From NCBI RefSeq assembly GCF_013694245.2, contig NZ_CP059322.2, positions 1,856,001-1,920,000 of the forward strand: DNA of 64,000 nt. Reading direction: 5' to 3'. Below the pieces are notes generated by a model. It saw nothing but the letters and a program-made list of their open reading frames with translations, was not told where the DNA came from and did no database searches. Origin of the DNA: Micromonospora ferruginea. Lineage in GTDB: Bacteria; Actinomycetota; Actinomycetes; Mycobacteriales; Micromonosporaceae. Positions 10,823-18,704 of this stretch are shown piece after piece; within the stretch, counting starts at the first letter, position 1, and each line of letters opens with the position of its first letter. The translations under genes were made by a program, and so were the position numbers.

Positions 10823-11563
10823 ATGACCATCCGTGCCGACGGCCGAGGACTGGCCGGCTTCGCCGCGCTGCTGGCCGACCCCACCCGGGCCGGCTTCTGC
10901 CTCGCCCTGCTCGACGGGCGCGCCTGGACCGCCGGGGAACTCGCCCGTTCCGCCGGCGTGGCCGCCTCCACCGCGAGCGACCACCTCACCCGACTGGTAC
11001 GCGGCGGACTGCTGGTCGAGGAACGGCAGGGGCGACACCGCTACGTCCGCCTCGCCGACCCGACGGTCGCCCACCTCGTCGAGGACCTGGCCGCCCGGGC
11101 GCCCGCGCCGGCCACCCCGCCGCGCACGTTGCGCGCCGCATCCGCCGGCGCCGCCCTGGCGTACGCCCGGACCTGCTACGACCACCTCGCCGGACGACTC
11201 GGCGTGCTGCTGTACGACGCGCTGCTCGCCCGCGGCGTGCTGGACCGGAGCGCCGGCCTGACGCTCACCCCCACCGGCACCTCCTGGCTCGACGACCTCG
11301 GCGTGCCCGTCGAACCGCTGCGCGCCACCCGGCGACCGCTGGTACGCGACTGTCTCGACTGGACCGAACGGCGCCCACACCTGGCCGGCGCGCTCGGGGC
11401 CGCGCTGTGCGTACGCCTGCACCACCTCGGCTGGACGGTGCCGGGAACCGGCCGGTCGGTGCGCCTCAGCCCGACCGGTCGCCACGAACTGGCCGAGGCG
11501 CTCGCGCTCGACCCGGCCACGCTCGCCCCGCCGTCCCGCGACGGCGGACCCGCCCGCGCCTGA
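10823..11563 (+). CDS. ArsR-family winged-helix transcriptional regulator
   Basis: DNA-binding protein of 246 residues. Residues 10-85 form an ArsR-type winged helix: LADPTRAGFCLALLDG, WTAGELARSAGVAASTASDHLTRL as the recognition helices and the wing VEERQGRHRYVRLAD. The long C-terminal half (about 100-240) contains YDHLAGRLGVLLYDALLARG and CLDWTERRPHLAGALGAALC, as in the longer ArsR-like regulators with an added ligand-binding part; the conserved Cys-x-Asp-Trp-x-Glu could hold a metal or small molecule, which is inference. Start ATG at 10823, weak ribosome site. Divergent from the GH43 gene, though the operator repeats beside GH43 look more LacI-like than ArsR-like. Confidence 0.87.
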   Translation: MTIRADGRGLAGFAALLADPTRAGFCLALLDGRAWTAGELARSAGVAASTASDHLTRLVRGGLLVEERQGRHRYVRLADPTVAHLVEDLAARAPAPATPPRTLRAASAGAALAYARTCYDHLAGRLGVLLYDALLARGVLDRSAGLTLTPTGTSWLDDLGVPVEPLRATRRPLVRDCLDWTERRPHLAGALGAALCVRLHHLGWTVPGTGRSVRLSPTGRHELAEALALDPATLAPPSRDGGPARA

Positions 11564-11571
11564 CCCCCGCC

Positions 11572-11830
11572 TGACCCACGTCCGCCCGCGCCCGGCCCGC
11601 ATCCGACCGTCCCCACTCGCGCCTGGCCCGCGTCCGACCGTCCCCACTCGCGCCTGGTCCGCGTCCGCGTCCCCTCATGCCTGGCGTGCGTCCGCTCATA
11701 CCGTCCCCTCGTGCCTGGCCGCGGCCGCTCGTGCCTGGCGCGCGGCCGCTCGTGCCTTGCCCACGTCCGCTCGTGCCTTGCCCACGTCCGCTCGTGCCTG
11801 ACTCGTGTCTAGCCCGCGCCTGAGCCGCAT
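11572..11830. repeat. Degenerate minisatellite
   Basis: A tract of diverged tandem units rich in CGTCCG, CTCG and GCCTGGCCCG. The clearest parts are a 31-base unit duplicated at about 11602 and 11633 with one change, and a 21-base unit (GTCCGCTCGTGCCTTGCCCA plus C) repeated near 11765 and 11786. No conserved reading frame runs through it. It opens the 1.4-kb gene-free stretch. Confidence 0.75.
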
Positions 11831-12098
11831 TCGATCGGTGCCCGACCGCGCCGACCTCGACCCGCCACTCGCCCTGGGTGCGGCGTTACCCGTCGCCCAG
11901 AGGGCGTTCTCTCGCTGCTGCCACTCGGCTCGCCCACTCCACCTCGACCGAGGGCGGAGGCGGGTCCGTTCTGCCCCACGCCGTCTTCCGCCCCAGTTCC
12001 CACCTCGTCTTCGGCCCGAGCTCTGCGCTCCGCCCCGGCCCCGCCTGCTCGGCCCCCCGGTTGAGCGCTGCTAAGAGTCGCTCCCGCCTCGACTTCGT
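11831..12098. other. Gene-free stretch, no recognisable feature
   Basis: C-rich sequence between the minisatellite and the first REP-like palindrome. Open frames here show no domain and no codon bias that distinguishes them from the opposite strand; I see no promoter, tRNA or gene remnant that I can support. Confidence 0.5.
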
Positions 12099-12170
12099 CG
12101 ATCTTGGAGTTGTGGTGCCACGGTATGCCGGCTTTTTACCCCTATCGGAGGTGCCACAACTCCAAGATCG
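12099..12170. repeat. REP-like palindromic element, copy 1
   Basis: A perfect 17-bp inverted repeat, CGATCTTGGAGTTGTGG and its complement, separated by 38 bases that include a T5 run. It shares the GATC-TTGG / GATC-AAGG-AGTT core with elements at 12276 and 55178, suggesting a dispersed family of palindromic elements. No coding capacity. Confidence 0.75.
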
Positions 12171-12275
12171 CGGTGGGATTGGCGGATTGTGTCCGATTGC
12201 CGCGCAGTGGGGCGGGCAGGGTGGGGGCGGCCATCTGGATCCGGGATTGATGTTCCGTGGAGTGGGAAACGGGGA

Positions 12276-12323
12276 GATCTTGGTAGGAAAGCGCCCCTAT
12301 GGGGGCCGTTTCGTACCAAGATC
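12276..12323. repeat. REP-like palindromic element, copy 2
   Basis: GATCTTGGTA and TACCAAGATC are perfect 10-bp ends; the interior continues the fold with GAAA/TTTC and GCCCC/GGGGC around a TAT loop, giving a nearly complete 48-base hairpin. It directly abuts the GCCGGA tandem array. Confidence 0.75.
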
Positions 12324-12324
12324 A

Positions 12325-12421
<97 letters not shown>

Positions 12422-12479
12422 GCGCGTGCCGGAGGCGCGTGCCGGAGCCGGAGCTGTGTGCCGTGTGCCGTGTGCCGGC

Positions 12480-12896
12480 ACCTTCCCGGACCTGACGTCT
12501 GGGATGGCCGCCCCGGTCGAGCCCGACGCCGGGGCTGTCCTGACCCATCGTTCGGTCCGGACCGAACGGTCGGCGACTTACGGTCGTCCGGTGGAGTCGA
12601 CGATCGCGGCCGTCCCCGGTGAGCCGGGGCTGCGGGCCGCCGGTGCGCGACGGCGACGGGGTCACCCGACTCGCGGACGTCGTCGCCGCACTGACCGCCC
12701 CCCTGCCTGGTGCCGCCGAGCTGGGCCCGCCGCTCCGGCGTGCACCCTGGGCTCGCTGCGCGCCTCGGCGCGCCGGTTCAGCCCGCCCACATCGCATCCC
12801 GCCCGCCGGATGATCGGCGTCACCGCGCCCGTCAGCCTCGGCCCGCGCGACCCGTCCCGCGCCGCCGCTCGCCCGGCCGGCGGGTTTCTCGCCGCC
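12480..12896. other. Gene-free stretch with an orphan palindrome
   Basis: About 400 bases without a supported gene. It contains CGTTCGGTCCGGACCGAACG at 12549-12568, a perfect 20-base palindrome of operator type, followed by TTACGGT, which could be a -10. No convincing coding sequence follows; a decayed gene is possible but nothing recognisable remains. Confidence 0.5.
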
Positions 12897-12900
12897 GGCC

Positions 12901-12958
12901 TGTTAACAGGGGGCCCCGCCTATACCCCAGGCGTTAAGAAGGGGCCCCGCCTTACACC
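12901..12958. repeat. GGGGCCCC-core paired palindrome, copy A
   Basis: Two units of the form GTTAA-n2-GGGGCCCC-n-CTTAC in direct orientation, the first reading GCCTATACC and the second GCCTTACACC at the right end. It is closely related to the element at 53458 (same TATACC variant). Lies 43 bases before the next gene and could end upstream transcription. Confidence 0.75.
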
Positions 12959-13000
12959 CGGGGGCGCGACGCTGCGTGGTCCGAGACGTTGGGGGGATCT

Positions 13001-13798
13001 GTGACGATTGAACGCTTCGCCGCCTTCCGTGCGCTGCACCGGCCGGGCCGTCCTCTGCTGTTGCCCAACGCCTGGGACCACGCCTCCGCCGCCGCGCTCG
13101 CCGCCCGGGGTCACGCGGCGATCGGTACGACGAGCCTCGGCGTCGCGGCGGCGGCGGGCCGGCCGGACGGCGTCGGCGCGACCCGGGTGGAGACCCTGGA
13201 GTTGGCCCGCCGCCTGCGGGGCGTGCCGGTGCTGCTCACCGTCGACGTGGAGGGCGGCTTCGACGACGACCCGGCGGCGGTGGCCCGGTACGTCGGCGAG
13301 CTCGCCGCGCTCGGCGTGGTCGGGGTGAACCTGGAGGACGGCCGTCCGGACGGCACGCTGGCCCCGGCGTCGCTGCTCGCCGCGAAGGTCGCGGCGGTAC
13401 GGGCGGCCGCCCCGGGTGTCTTCGTGAACGCGCGCACCGACGCGTGGTGGTGCGGTGTGCGGTCGCCGTCGGCGGAGGCCCGTCGGCGGGCGGCGGTGTG
13501 CCGGGCGGCCGGCGCGCACGGCTTCTTCGTCCCCGGCGCGCCGGACGAGGAGATCGGCGCGCTGGCGGCGGAGGTGGGCCTGCCGCTGAACGTGCTGTAC
13601 CGCCCGGGCGGGCCGGACCTGGCCGCGCTGGGCCGGCTCGGCGTGGCCCGGGTGAGTACCGGTTCGTTGCCGTTCCGGGCGGCGCTGGGCGCGGCGCTGC
13701 ACCTGGTCGACGCGGTCGCCGCCGGGCGGGAGGCGGGGCTGCCGCCGGCGCCCGGTTATGCAGAGGTGCAGGCGTTGGCGGGTGGGCCGGCTACCTGA
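13001..13798 (+). CDS. Isocitrate lyase/PEP mutase superfamily enzyme
   Basis: Cytoplasmic TIM-barrel enzyme of 265 residues from the PEP mutase/isocitrate lyase superfamily, which makes or breaks C-C or C-P bonds next to a carboxylate. Recognisable blocks: LLPNAWDHASAAALAARG, AIGTTSLGVAAAAGRPDG, TVDVEGGFDDDP (metal- and substrate-binding acidic cluster), GVNLEDGRPDG and FVNARTDAWW. The canonical catalytic Cys of isocitrate lyase (KKCGH loop) is absent, as in the PEP mutase-like and oxaloacetate-decarboxylase-like branch. The substrate cannot be told from sequence. GTG at 13001 follows a GGGGGGA ribosome site. No operon partner. Confidence 0.87.
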   Translation: MTIERFAAFRALHRPGRPLLLPNAWDHASAAALAARGHAAIGTTSLGVAAAAGRPDGVGATRVETLELARRLRGVPVLLTVDVEGGFDDDPAAVARYVGELAALGVVGVNLEDGRPDGTLAPASLLAAKVAAVRAAAPGVFVNARTDAWWCGVRSPSAEARRRAAVCRAAGAHGFFVPGAPDEEIGALAAEVGLPLNVLYRPGGPDLAALGRLGVARVSTGSLPFRAALGAALHLVDAVAAGREAGLPPAPGYAEVQALAGGPAT

Positions 13799-13900
13799 TC
13801 GGGCGCCTTCGGGCCGATTGGTCCCGACGACCCCCTTCCGTCCCCTTACGGTGTGCGCAGACCCGACTACGCCGTGTCCTGCCGAGAGGGGGCGGAGACC

Positions 13901-14857
13901 ATGCGAGTGCCCAACCGCAGCCCCGGTCGCCAGCCCGGTCCCGCCGTCGCGTCCACCACTCCCGCCCGCCGGCTGCCCTCCGCCGGCCGGCCCGCCGGCG
14001 ACGCCGCACGCGGGCTGGGCGCCTACCGCGCCGCCGTGGCGGAGCTGCTGGTCGAGGTGGGCGCGCTGGCGGACGCGCCGTCGACCACCGCCCGGCAGGT
14101 GCTGCTCGACCAGCGGTTGCGCGAGCCGGCCATCGCCGCGGTGCTCGAGGCGACCCCGCAGGGCCTGGTCGGTGCCCGCGAGACGCTGCTGCTGGAGATG
14201 GCCCGTCACCAGCCCGCCGCCTCGGCGCCGGACCTGACCGCCCTGGTCCGCACCTATCTCCTCTCCCGGATCGACGTGCTGTGGTGGCGGGACAGCCCGG
14301 CCCTGCTCACCGACGACCAGGTGCGCGCCAGCATCGACCTGGTCGACCTGGAGTGGTTGCGGCGCCGGGGGCTGCTGGAGTTCCGCTACCGGGAGTTGCC
14401 GGCCACCGCGGTCGGGCGTGGCCTGCGGGCGGTCCGGCGACGGGTCCGCCCGGCTGCCGCCCCGGACACCGCGGGCCTGCTGATTCCCCGGGCCCGGCGC
14501 GAGATGATCGCGTTCCTCAACGACGTGGCCCGGGAGTTCGTCGCGGTCACCCGGCCCGGCACCCCGCCGCTCTGGGTGACCAGCCTGGTCCGCAGCGCCG
14601 AGCACCAGCACCGGCTGCGCCGGCTGGGCCGGGCCGCCGCGGTGCCCAGCGGGCACAGCCTGGGCTGGGCGGTCGACGTGGAGCTGGACTGGTACGAGCG
14701 GTTCGGCGCCCGCGCCGCCCTCGCCGGACTGCTGCTCGCCCGGCAGGACGCCGGTGAGATCAACGTGGTGGACGAGGGGCCGGCCTGGCATCTCTGCCTC
14801 GCGCCGGCCGCCCGCCGCCGGTTCCGCCGGGCGTACGAGGCCGAGATGGGTGTGTGA
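13901..14857 (+). CDS. M15-peptidase-like (DUF5715-type) protein
   Basis: A 318-residue protein. The N-terminal 160 residues are helical and Arg/Leu-rich with a short Pro-rich basic leader. The C-terminal half carries a LAS/M15-type metallopeptidase signature: SGHSLGWAVDVELDW near residue 250 matches SxHxxGxAxD, giving one His and one Asp zinc ligand, and GPAWHLCLAP near the end is where M15 enzymes have WHxH; here the second His is Cys. Either Cys replaces His as ligand or the protein is catalytically altered. No classical signal peptide is clear, so the location is uncertain. ATG at 13901 follows GAGGGGGCGGAG. A role in peptidoglycan cross-link trimming is inference from the fold. Confidence 0.7.
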   Translation: MRVPNRSPGRQPGPAVASTTPARRLPSAGRPAGDAARGLGAYRAAVAELLVEVGALADAPSTTARQVLLDQRLREPAIAAVLEATPQGLVGARETLLLEMARHQPAASAPDLTALVRTYLLSRIDVLWWRDSPALLTDDQVRASIDLVDLEWLRRRGLLEFRYRELPATAVGRGLRAVRRRVRPAAAPDTAGLLIPRARREMIAFLNDVAREFVAVTRPGTPPLWVTSLVRSAEHQHRLRRLGRAAAVPSGHSLGWAVDVELDWYERFGARAALAGLLLARQDAGEINVVDEGPAWHLCLAPAARRRFRRAYEAEMGV

Positions 14858-14937
14858 CCCGGCGCGCGGGACGGCCGACGCAACGCCAGGTCCGATGACC
14901 GCCAGCGGTTCGCCGCGCGCCGCGTCAGGCTGGGATC

Positions 14938-15411
14938 GTGACCACGACGACCACCGCCTTCCTGATCCGTCCGCTGCCCGCCGAGACGCTGGCCGAGTTG
15001 CGCCGCACCGACCGCGACGCCGGCGGGCAGCCGCCGGAGCGGCACCGTGCCGGCGGCGGCGAGCCGTTGCGCTGCTGCCTGCGTGACGCCGAGCCGGGGG
15101 AGTCGCTGCTGCTCTTCGGGTACGCCCCGCCGCTGCCGCCCGGCCCGTACCGGGAGGTGGGTCCGGTCTTCGCGCACGAGCGGGACTGCCCTGGCCCGGC
15201 CGACGTCGCGACGTACCCGGCCGGCTGGCGGGGGCGGGCCCAGGTGTTGCGGGCGTACGACGGGCGTGGTCGCATCGTCGGCGGTCGACGCCACGACGGC
15301 GACGACCCGGAGGGGGTGATCGCGGACCTGTTCGCCGACCCGGCGGTGCGGGTGCTGCACAGCCGCAACGTGGTCTACGGCTGCTGGATGTTCGCCGTCG
15401 TCCGGAGCTGA
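14938..15411 (+). CDS. DUF1203 family protein
   Basis: Conserved cytoplasmic protein of 157 residues of unknown function. It matches the DUF1203 pattern: FLIRPLPAETLAELR at the N-terminus, LRCCLRDAEPGESLLLFGY, PYREVGPVFAHERDC, YPAGWRGRAQVLRAYD and a C-terminal VLHSRNVVYGCWMF. The conserved double Cys and the His in VFAHE hint at a metal or redox site, but no activity is known. GTG start at 14938. Monocistronic by spacing. Confidence 0.82.
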   Translation: MTTTTTAFLIRPLPAETLAELRRTDRDAGGQPPERHRAGGGEPLRCCLRDAEPGESLLLFGYAPPLPPGPYREVGPVFAHERDCPGPADVATYPAGWRGRAQVLRAYDGRGRIVGGRRHDGDDPEGVIADLFADPAVRVLHSRNVVYGCWMFAVVRS

Positions 15412-15460
15412 TCCGTTTCCTCGATGGACACCGCGCCTCGTCTCTTCTAGCGTCGCCGGT

Positions 15461-16453
15461 ATGCGGAGGACCCTCGTCGCCACCGGGTTGGCACTGCTCC
15501 TGCTCGGCACCGCCTGCGGGGAGGGCCGCACGCCGGCCGCCCCGACGTCCGCCGGCACGCCGAGCGCGTCCCGGCAGGACCCGGGCCAGGTCGACCGGAC
15601 GCTGGCCAGCCTGCGCAAGGTCGACGACCTGCCGCTGTACGAGATGACCTACGTCGGCGACTACGACCCGACCGCGGGGGTGGCCGGGAGCACCCCGCCG
15701 AGCCCGTTCGGGTGTTCGCTCTTCGCCGCCGTGGCCGACCGCGACCGTCCACTGTTCGCCCGAAACTTCGACTGGGACCGGAACCCGGCGCTGGTGCTGC
15801 GCACCGACCCGCCGGACGGGCACGCGTCGATCTCCCTGGTGGACATCTCCTACCTGGGGGTCACCGCGGACCCGACCGGTGACCGGCGGCTGCTCGACGC
15901 GCCGTTGCTGCCGTTCGACGGGATGAACGAGCGGGGCCTCGCGGTGGGGCTGGCCGCCGACGACGGCGCGCGGGCCGAGCCGGTGCCGGGGCGGCCGACC
16001 GTCGGCTCGGTGCGGATCCTGCGCCTGGTGCTCGACTCGGCGGCGACGGTGGACGAGGCGGTCGCCGTGTTCGGCCGGTACAACCTGGACTTCGACGGCG
16101 GGCCGCCGCTGCACTACCTGCTCGCGGACGCGACCGGCGCCTCCGCGGTGGTCGAGTTCGTCGACGGGACGTTGAAGGTGGACCGCCGGAAGGGTCCGTG
16201 GCAGGCGTTGACGAACGTGCCCGCGGTCGGGGTGCCCGAGCGGGACCTGCGCCGCGATCACCGGTACGGGGTGCTGGCGAAGGAGCTGGACCGCACCGGC
16301 GGCAAGGTCGACGCGGCCGGTGCGCTGCGGCTGCTCGACGCGGTGCGCCAACCGCACACCCGCTGGTCGGTGACGTACGGGCTGCGGACCGGCGAGGTGC
16401 GGGTGGTCACCGCGGGTGGCGGCGCCCGGGACTACCGGCTGCCGATGGCCTAG
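15461..16453 (+). CDS. Ntn-hydrolase-like (linear amide C-N hydrolase) lipoprotein
   Basis: Exported lipoprotein of 330 residues. The signal ends with lipobox LLGTAC (Cys20). The mature enzyme resembles the choloylglycine/penicillin V acylase group of Ntn hydrolases: a Cys85 in PFGCSLFAAV followed by FARNFDWDRNPALV and the substrate-pocket segment GMNERGLAVGLAADDG. In this group Cys becomes the N-terminal nucleophile after processing; here it is internal, so processing of an 84-residue propeptide, or another related fold, must be assumed. Substrate (bile-like amide, acyl-homoserine lactone or beta-lactam) cannot be assigned. The TAG stop interlocks with the stop of the opposite-strand HD gene in the shared CTAG. 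Confidence 0.8.
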   Translation: MRRTLVATGLALLLLGTACGEGRTPAAPTSAGTPSASRQDPGQVDRTLASLRKVDDLPLYEMTYVGDYDPTAGVAGSTPPSPFGCSLFAAVADRDRPLFARNFDWDRNPALVLRTDPPDGHASISLVDISYLGVTADPTGDRRLLDAPLLPFDGMNERGLAVGLAADDGARAEPVPGRPTVGSVRILRLVLDSAATVDEAVAVFGRYNLDFDGGPPLHYLLADATGASAVVEFVDGTLKVDRRKGPWQALTNVPAVGVPERDLRRDHRYGVLAKELDRTGGKVDAAGALRLLDAVRQPHTRWSVTYGLRTGEVRVVTAGGGARDYRLPMA

Positions 16454-17040
16454 GCGACGGGGTGCCCGTGCCGGCGGGCGAGCGCGGCGAGGTCGGGCTC
16501 GCCGAACCGCTCGACCAGCGCCGCGAACCGGGTGACCTTGTCCGCTCCGAAACGCCCCACCGTGGCGGTGTAGCCGGCCACCGAGACGAAGGTGGGCGGG
16601 GTGGTCTTGCTGTGGAACTTGTCGGCGTACATGACCAGGTGTTCCTCGCCGGTGCGCGGCGTGTGGTCGGCGACCGGGAGCGGCAGGCGCTGCCGGAGCA
16701 CGTCCTCGCGGGTGATCCCCACCCCGGTGTGCCGGGAGCAGAACCGGCCGAGCGTCTCGGGCAGGCCGGCGTCGCGCAGCAGCGCGTGCCCGAGCACTCC
16801 GTGCCGGACGTAGTTGCGCTGGTCCAGCCGCCCGTCGGCGTCGTACAGGCGGTAGACGCCGATGTCGTGCAGGAGGCAGCCGGCCCGCACCAGCGCGCGG
16901 TCGAGGCCGGCGTCGTGCCGGTCGAGCAGGTGCTCCGCGATCTCGCAGACGATCCGGCAGTGCGTCCAGACGAGCGCGAACGCCTCCGCCGTCGGCGCGT
17001 ACCGCTCGTGCAGCGACCGGATCCGCTCGTCGGTCGGCAC
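16450..17040 (-). CDS. HD-domain phosphohydrolase family protein
   Basis: Cytoplasmic metal-dependent hydrolase of 196 residues with an HD domain: H in WTHCRIVCEIAEHLLDRH, the HD pair in GCLLHDIGVYRLYD, then HGVLGHALLRD and SRHTGVGIT. The family includes nucleotidases and phosphodiesterases; the substrate is unknown. I place the start at the GTG at 17040 because GGAGAGGG lies 8 bases upstream and because a strong terminator hairpin (17061-17096) occupies the region that a longer start at 17118 would translate. Stops interlock with the convergent lipoprotein gene. Confidence 0.85.
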   Translation of the reverse strand: MPTDERIRSLHERYAPTAEAFALVWTHCRIVCEIAEHLLDRHDAGLDRALVRAGCLLHDIGVYRLYDADGRLDQRNYVRHGVLGHALLRDAGLPETLGRFCSRHTGVGITREDVLRQRLPLPVADHTPRTGEEHLVMYADKFHSKTTPPTFVSVAGYTATVGRFGADKVTRFAALVERFGEPDLAALARRHGHPVA

Positions 17041-17060
17041 CGCCGCGCCCTCTCCACGGG

Positions 17061-17096
17061 CCGGGCCCGGCGCCCCCACGGGGGTGCCGGGCCCGG
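17061..17096 (-). terminator. Hairpin terminator after the LVIVD gene
   Basis: CCGGGCCCGGCGCCCC pairs with GGGGTGCCGGGCCCGG through 16 positions (one G-T wobble). It lies between the stop of the minus-strand LVIVD gene and the HD gene start, ending the former. Confidence 0.75.
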
Positions 17097-17114
17097 CCGG
17101 GCCACCTTCGGGGG

Positions 17115-18566
17115 TCACCAGCTCAGGTAACCCGCCTGGGTCTGCACGTTCAGCTCGGGCACCCGGATGAGCTGGGCCAGCCAGGTGCGCGGGTCACGCA
17201 GTTCCAGCACGTCCAGTCCCTTCTGGATGTCGCTGGAGTAGATGTGGCCGTTGTACCAGTAGGCCGACCAGGAGCCGCCGGTGCGCAGTTGGGCGGCGTC
17301 CAGCGGACCGCGTTCCCAGTAGGCGATCTCCTTGGGCTTGGCCGAGTCGGTGAAGTCCCACACCGAGATGCCACCCTGGTACCACGCCTGGACCATGATG
17401 TCGCGGCCCGGCACCGGGATCAGCGAGCCGTTGTGCGCCACGCAGTTCTCGGTGTCCGCGTTGACCCGCGGGATCTTGTAGTAGCTGCGGAACGCCAGCT
17501 TGCGGGCGTCGCCGCGGCCGGTGACGTCGTAGATGGCGTCAGCGCCACGGTCCGGCCCGACCACCTCGTTGCAGGTCGCCGCGCCGCCGCCGCCCAGCTC
17601 GTCGGTGAAGACGACCTTGGTGCCGGCGTTGTTGAACGTGGCCGAGTGCCAGAACGCGAAGTTCACCGAGTCGGTGACCCGTTCGATGACCCGCGGCGCT
17701 TCCCGGTCCTTGATGTCCAACAGGATGCCGTCGCCCATGCACGCGCCGGCGGCCAGGTCCTTCGACGGGTACGCGGTGATGTCGTGGCAGCCGGTGGTGG
17801 CGGACGTCTGGCCCGGGATGCCCGGGTAGCCGCCGTCCGGGAACAGGTTCGGGGTGGCGACCACCGAGGCGGTGGTGGGGTCCTTCACCGGCACCTTGAC
17901 GATGGAGATCGAGTCGTGCGGCGGCTGGCAGTCCGGGAACTCGGCGCGCGGGCTGTACGAGGAGACGTACAGGTAGACGTTGCGCTTGTCCTTGCCCGGC
18001 ACCAGCGTGTGGGTGTGCGAGCCGCACGCCGTCTCCACCGACTTGATGTAGCGCGGGTTGCGCTTGTCGCGGATGTCGAAGATCTTGATGCCCTCCCAGG
18101 ACTCCTTCACCGACGCCGGCTGGGCGGTGCTGGCGCAGGAGTCGTCGCTGCGGGAGGAGTCGGTGGACAGGAACAGCAGGTTCCCGCTGATCGAGATGTC
18201 GTTCTGCGAGCCGGGGCAGAGCACCTGCGACACGATCGTCGGCCGGCTCGGGCGCGACACGTCGTAGATGACGAAGCCCTCGTAGTTGCCGACGAACGCG
18301 TACCGGCCCTGGAAGGCCATGTCGGTGCCGAGGGCGGTCGTGGTGTCGAACGGGGCCTGCTTCGGCAGGTTGGCCACCTGGCGCAGGTTGGGGCTGCTGG
18401 AGATCTCGTCGACTCCGGGGACGGCGCTGTCCACGGTGGCCGGCCCGGCCTGGGCGCGGGGGATCTCCTGGGCGCTGCTCGGCGGCGCGGCGATCACGCC
18501 GGCGAGCAGCAGGCCGGTGGCGGCGAGGCTGACGGTCCGGACACGGGACATGCGGATGTTGATCAT
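17115..18566 (-). CDS. Secreted LVIVD-repeat beta-propeller protein
   Basis: Exported protein of 483 residues. A signal peptide (basic MSRVRT, then Leu/Ala-rich, cleavage near SSAQE) precedes LVIVD-type propeller repeats, recognised by recurrent strands such as RYAFVGNYEGFVIYDVS, GNLLFLSTDSS, GIKIFDIRDKRNPRYIKSV and GGISVWDFTDSAKP. The family forms cell-surface propellers without a known reaction. The start ATG at 18566 follows GAAGGG. It is divergent from the DUF305 lipoprotein gene with a CRP-like site between, so the two exported proteins are probably controlled together. Confidence 0.88.
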   Translation of the reverse strand: MINIRMSRVRTVSLAATGLLLAGVIAAPPSSAQEIPRAQAGPATVDSAVPGVDEISSSPNLRQVANLPKQAPFDTTTALGTDMAFQGRYAFVGNYEGFVIYDVSRPSRPTIVSQVLCPGSQNDISISGNLLFLSTDSSRSDDSCASTAQPASVKESWEGIKIFDIRDKRNPRYIKSVETACGSHTHTLVPGKDKRNVYLYVSSYSPRAEFPDCQPPHDSISIVKVPVKDPTTASVVATPNLFPDGGYPGIPGQTSATTGCHDITAYPSKDLAAGACMGDGILLDIKDREAPRVIERVTDSVNFAFWHSATFNNAGTKVVFTDELGGGGAATCNEVVGPDRGADAIYDVTGRGDARKLAFRSYYKIPRVNADTENCVAHNGSLIPVPGRDIMVQAWYQGGISVWDFTDSAKPKEIAYWERGPLDAAQLRTGGSWSAYWYNGHIYSSDIQKGLDVLELRDPRTWLAQLIRVPELNVQTQAGYLSW

Positions 18567-18630
18567 CGGCAACACCCTTCGAAAGGGGATGATGATTCGG
18601 CACACCTTACCGATTGGTGACCGTCATCAA

Positions 18631-18646
18631 TGTGACCCCGGTCACA
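18631..18646. promoter_or_regulatory. CRP/GlxR-like operator
   Basis: TGTGACCCCGGTCACA: TGTGA and TCACA separated by six bases, exactly the CRP/FNR-family consensus used by actinobacterial Crp and GlxR. It lies 65 bases before the LVIVD start and 59 before the DUF305 start, in the shared control region. Confidence 0.65.
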
Positions 18647-18704
18647 TCCGGGAACTTTCGTCTATGGATAGGATCGCTGTCACCTCGACCGGAGGGAGGG
18701 CCGT

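Noticed and set aside
12619..12813. Short plus-strand frame with DGDGVTRLADVVAALTAPL
   Set aside because: It faintly resembles the start of Nif3-like proteins, but lacks the rest of the domain and a ribosome site; could be a remnant but cannot be supported.
13001..13798. Phosphonate biosynthesis (PEP mutase) cluster
   Set aside because: No phosphonopyruvate decarboxylase or other phosphonate genes follow; superfamily membership alone is not enough.
12920..16357. Very long minus-strand open frame of over 1100 codons
   Set aside because: It lies antisense to four well-supported genes; such frames are expected opposite GC3-rich coding sequence and the translation shows only low-complexity Arg/Gly/Pro.
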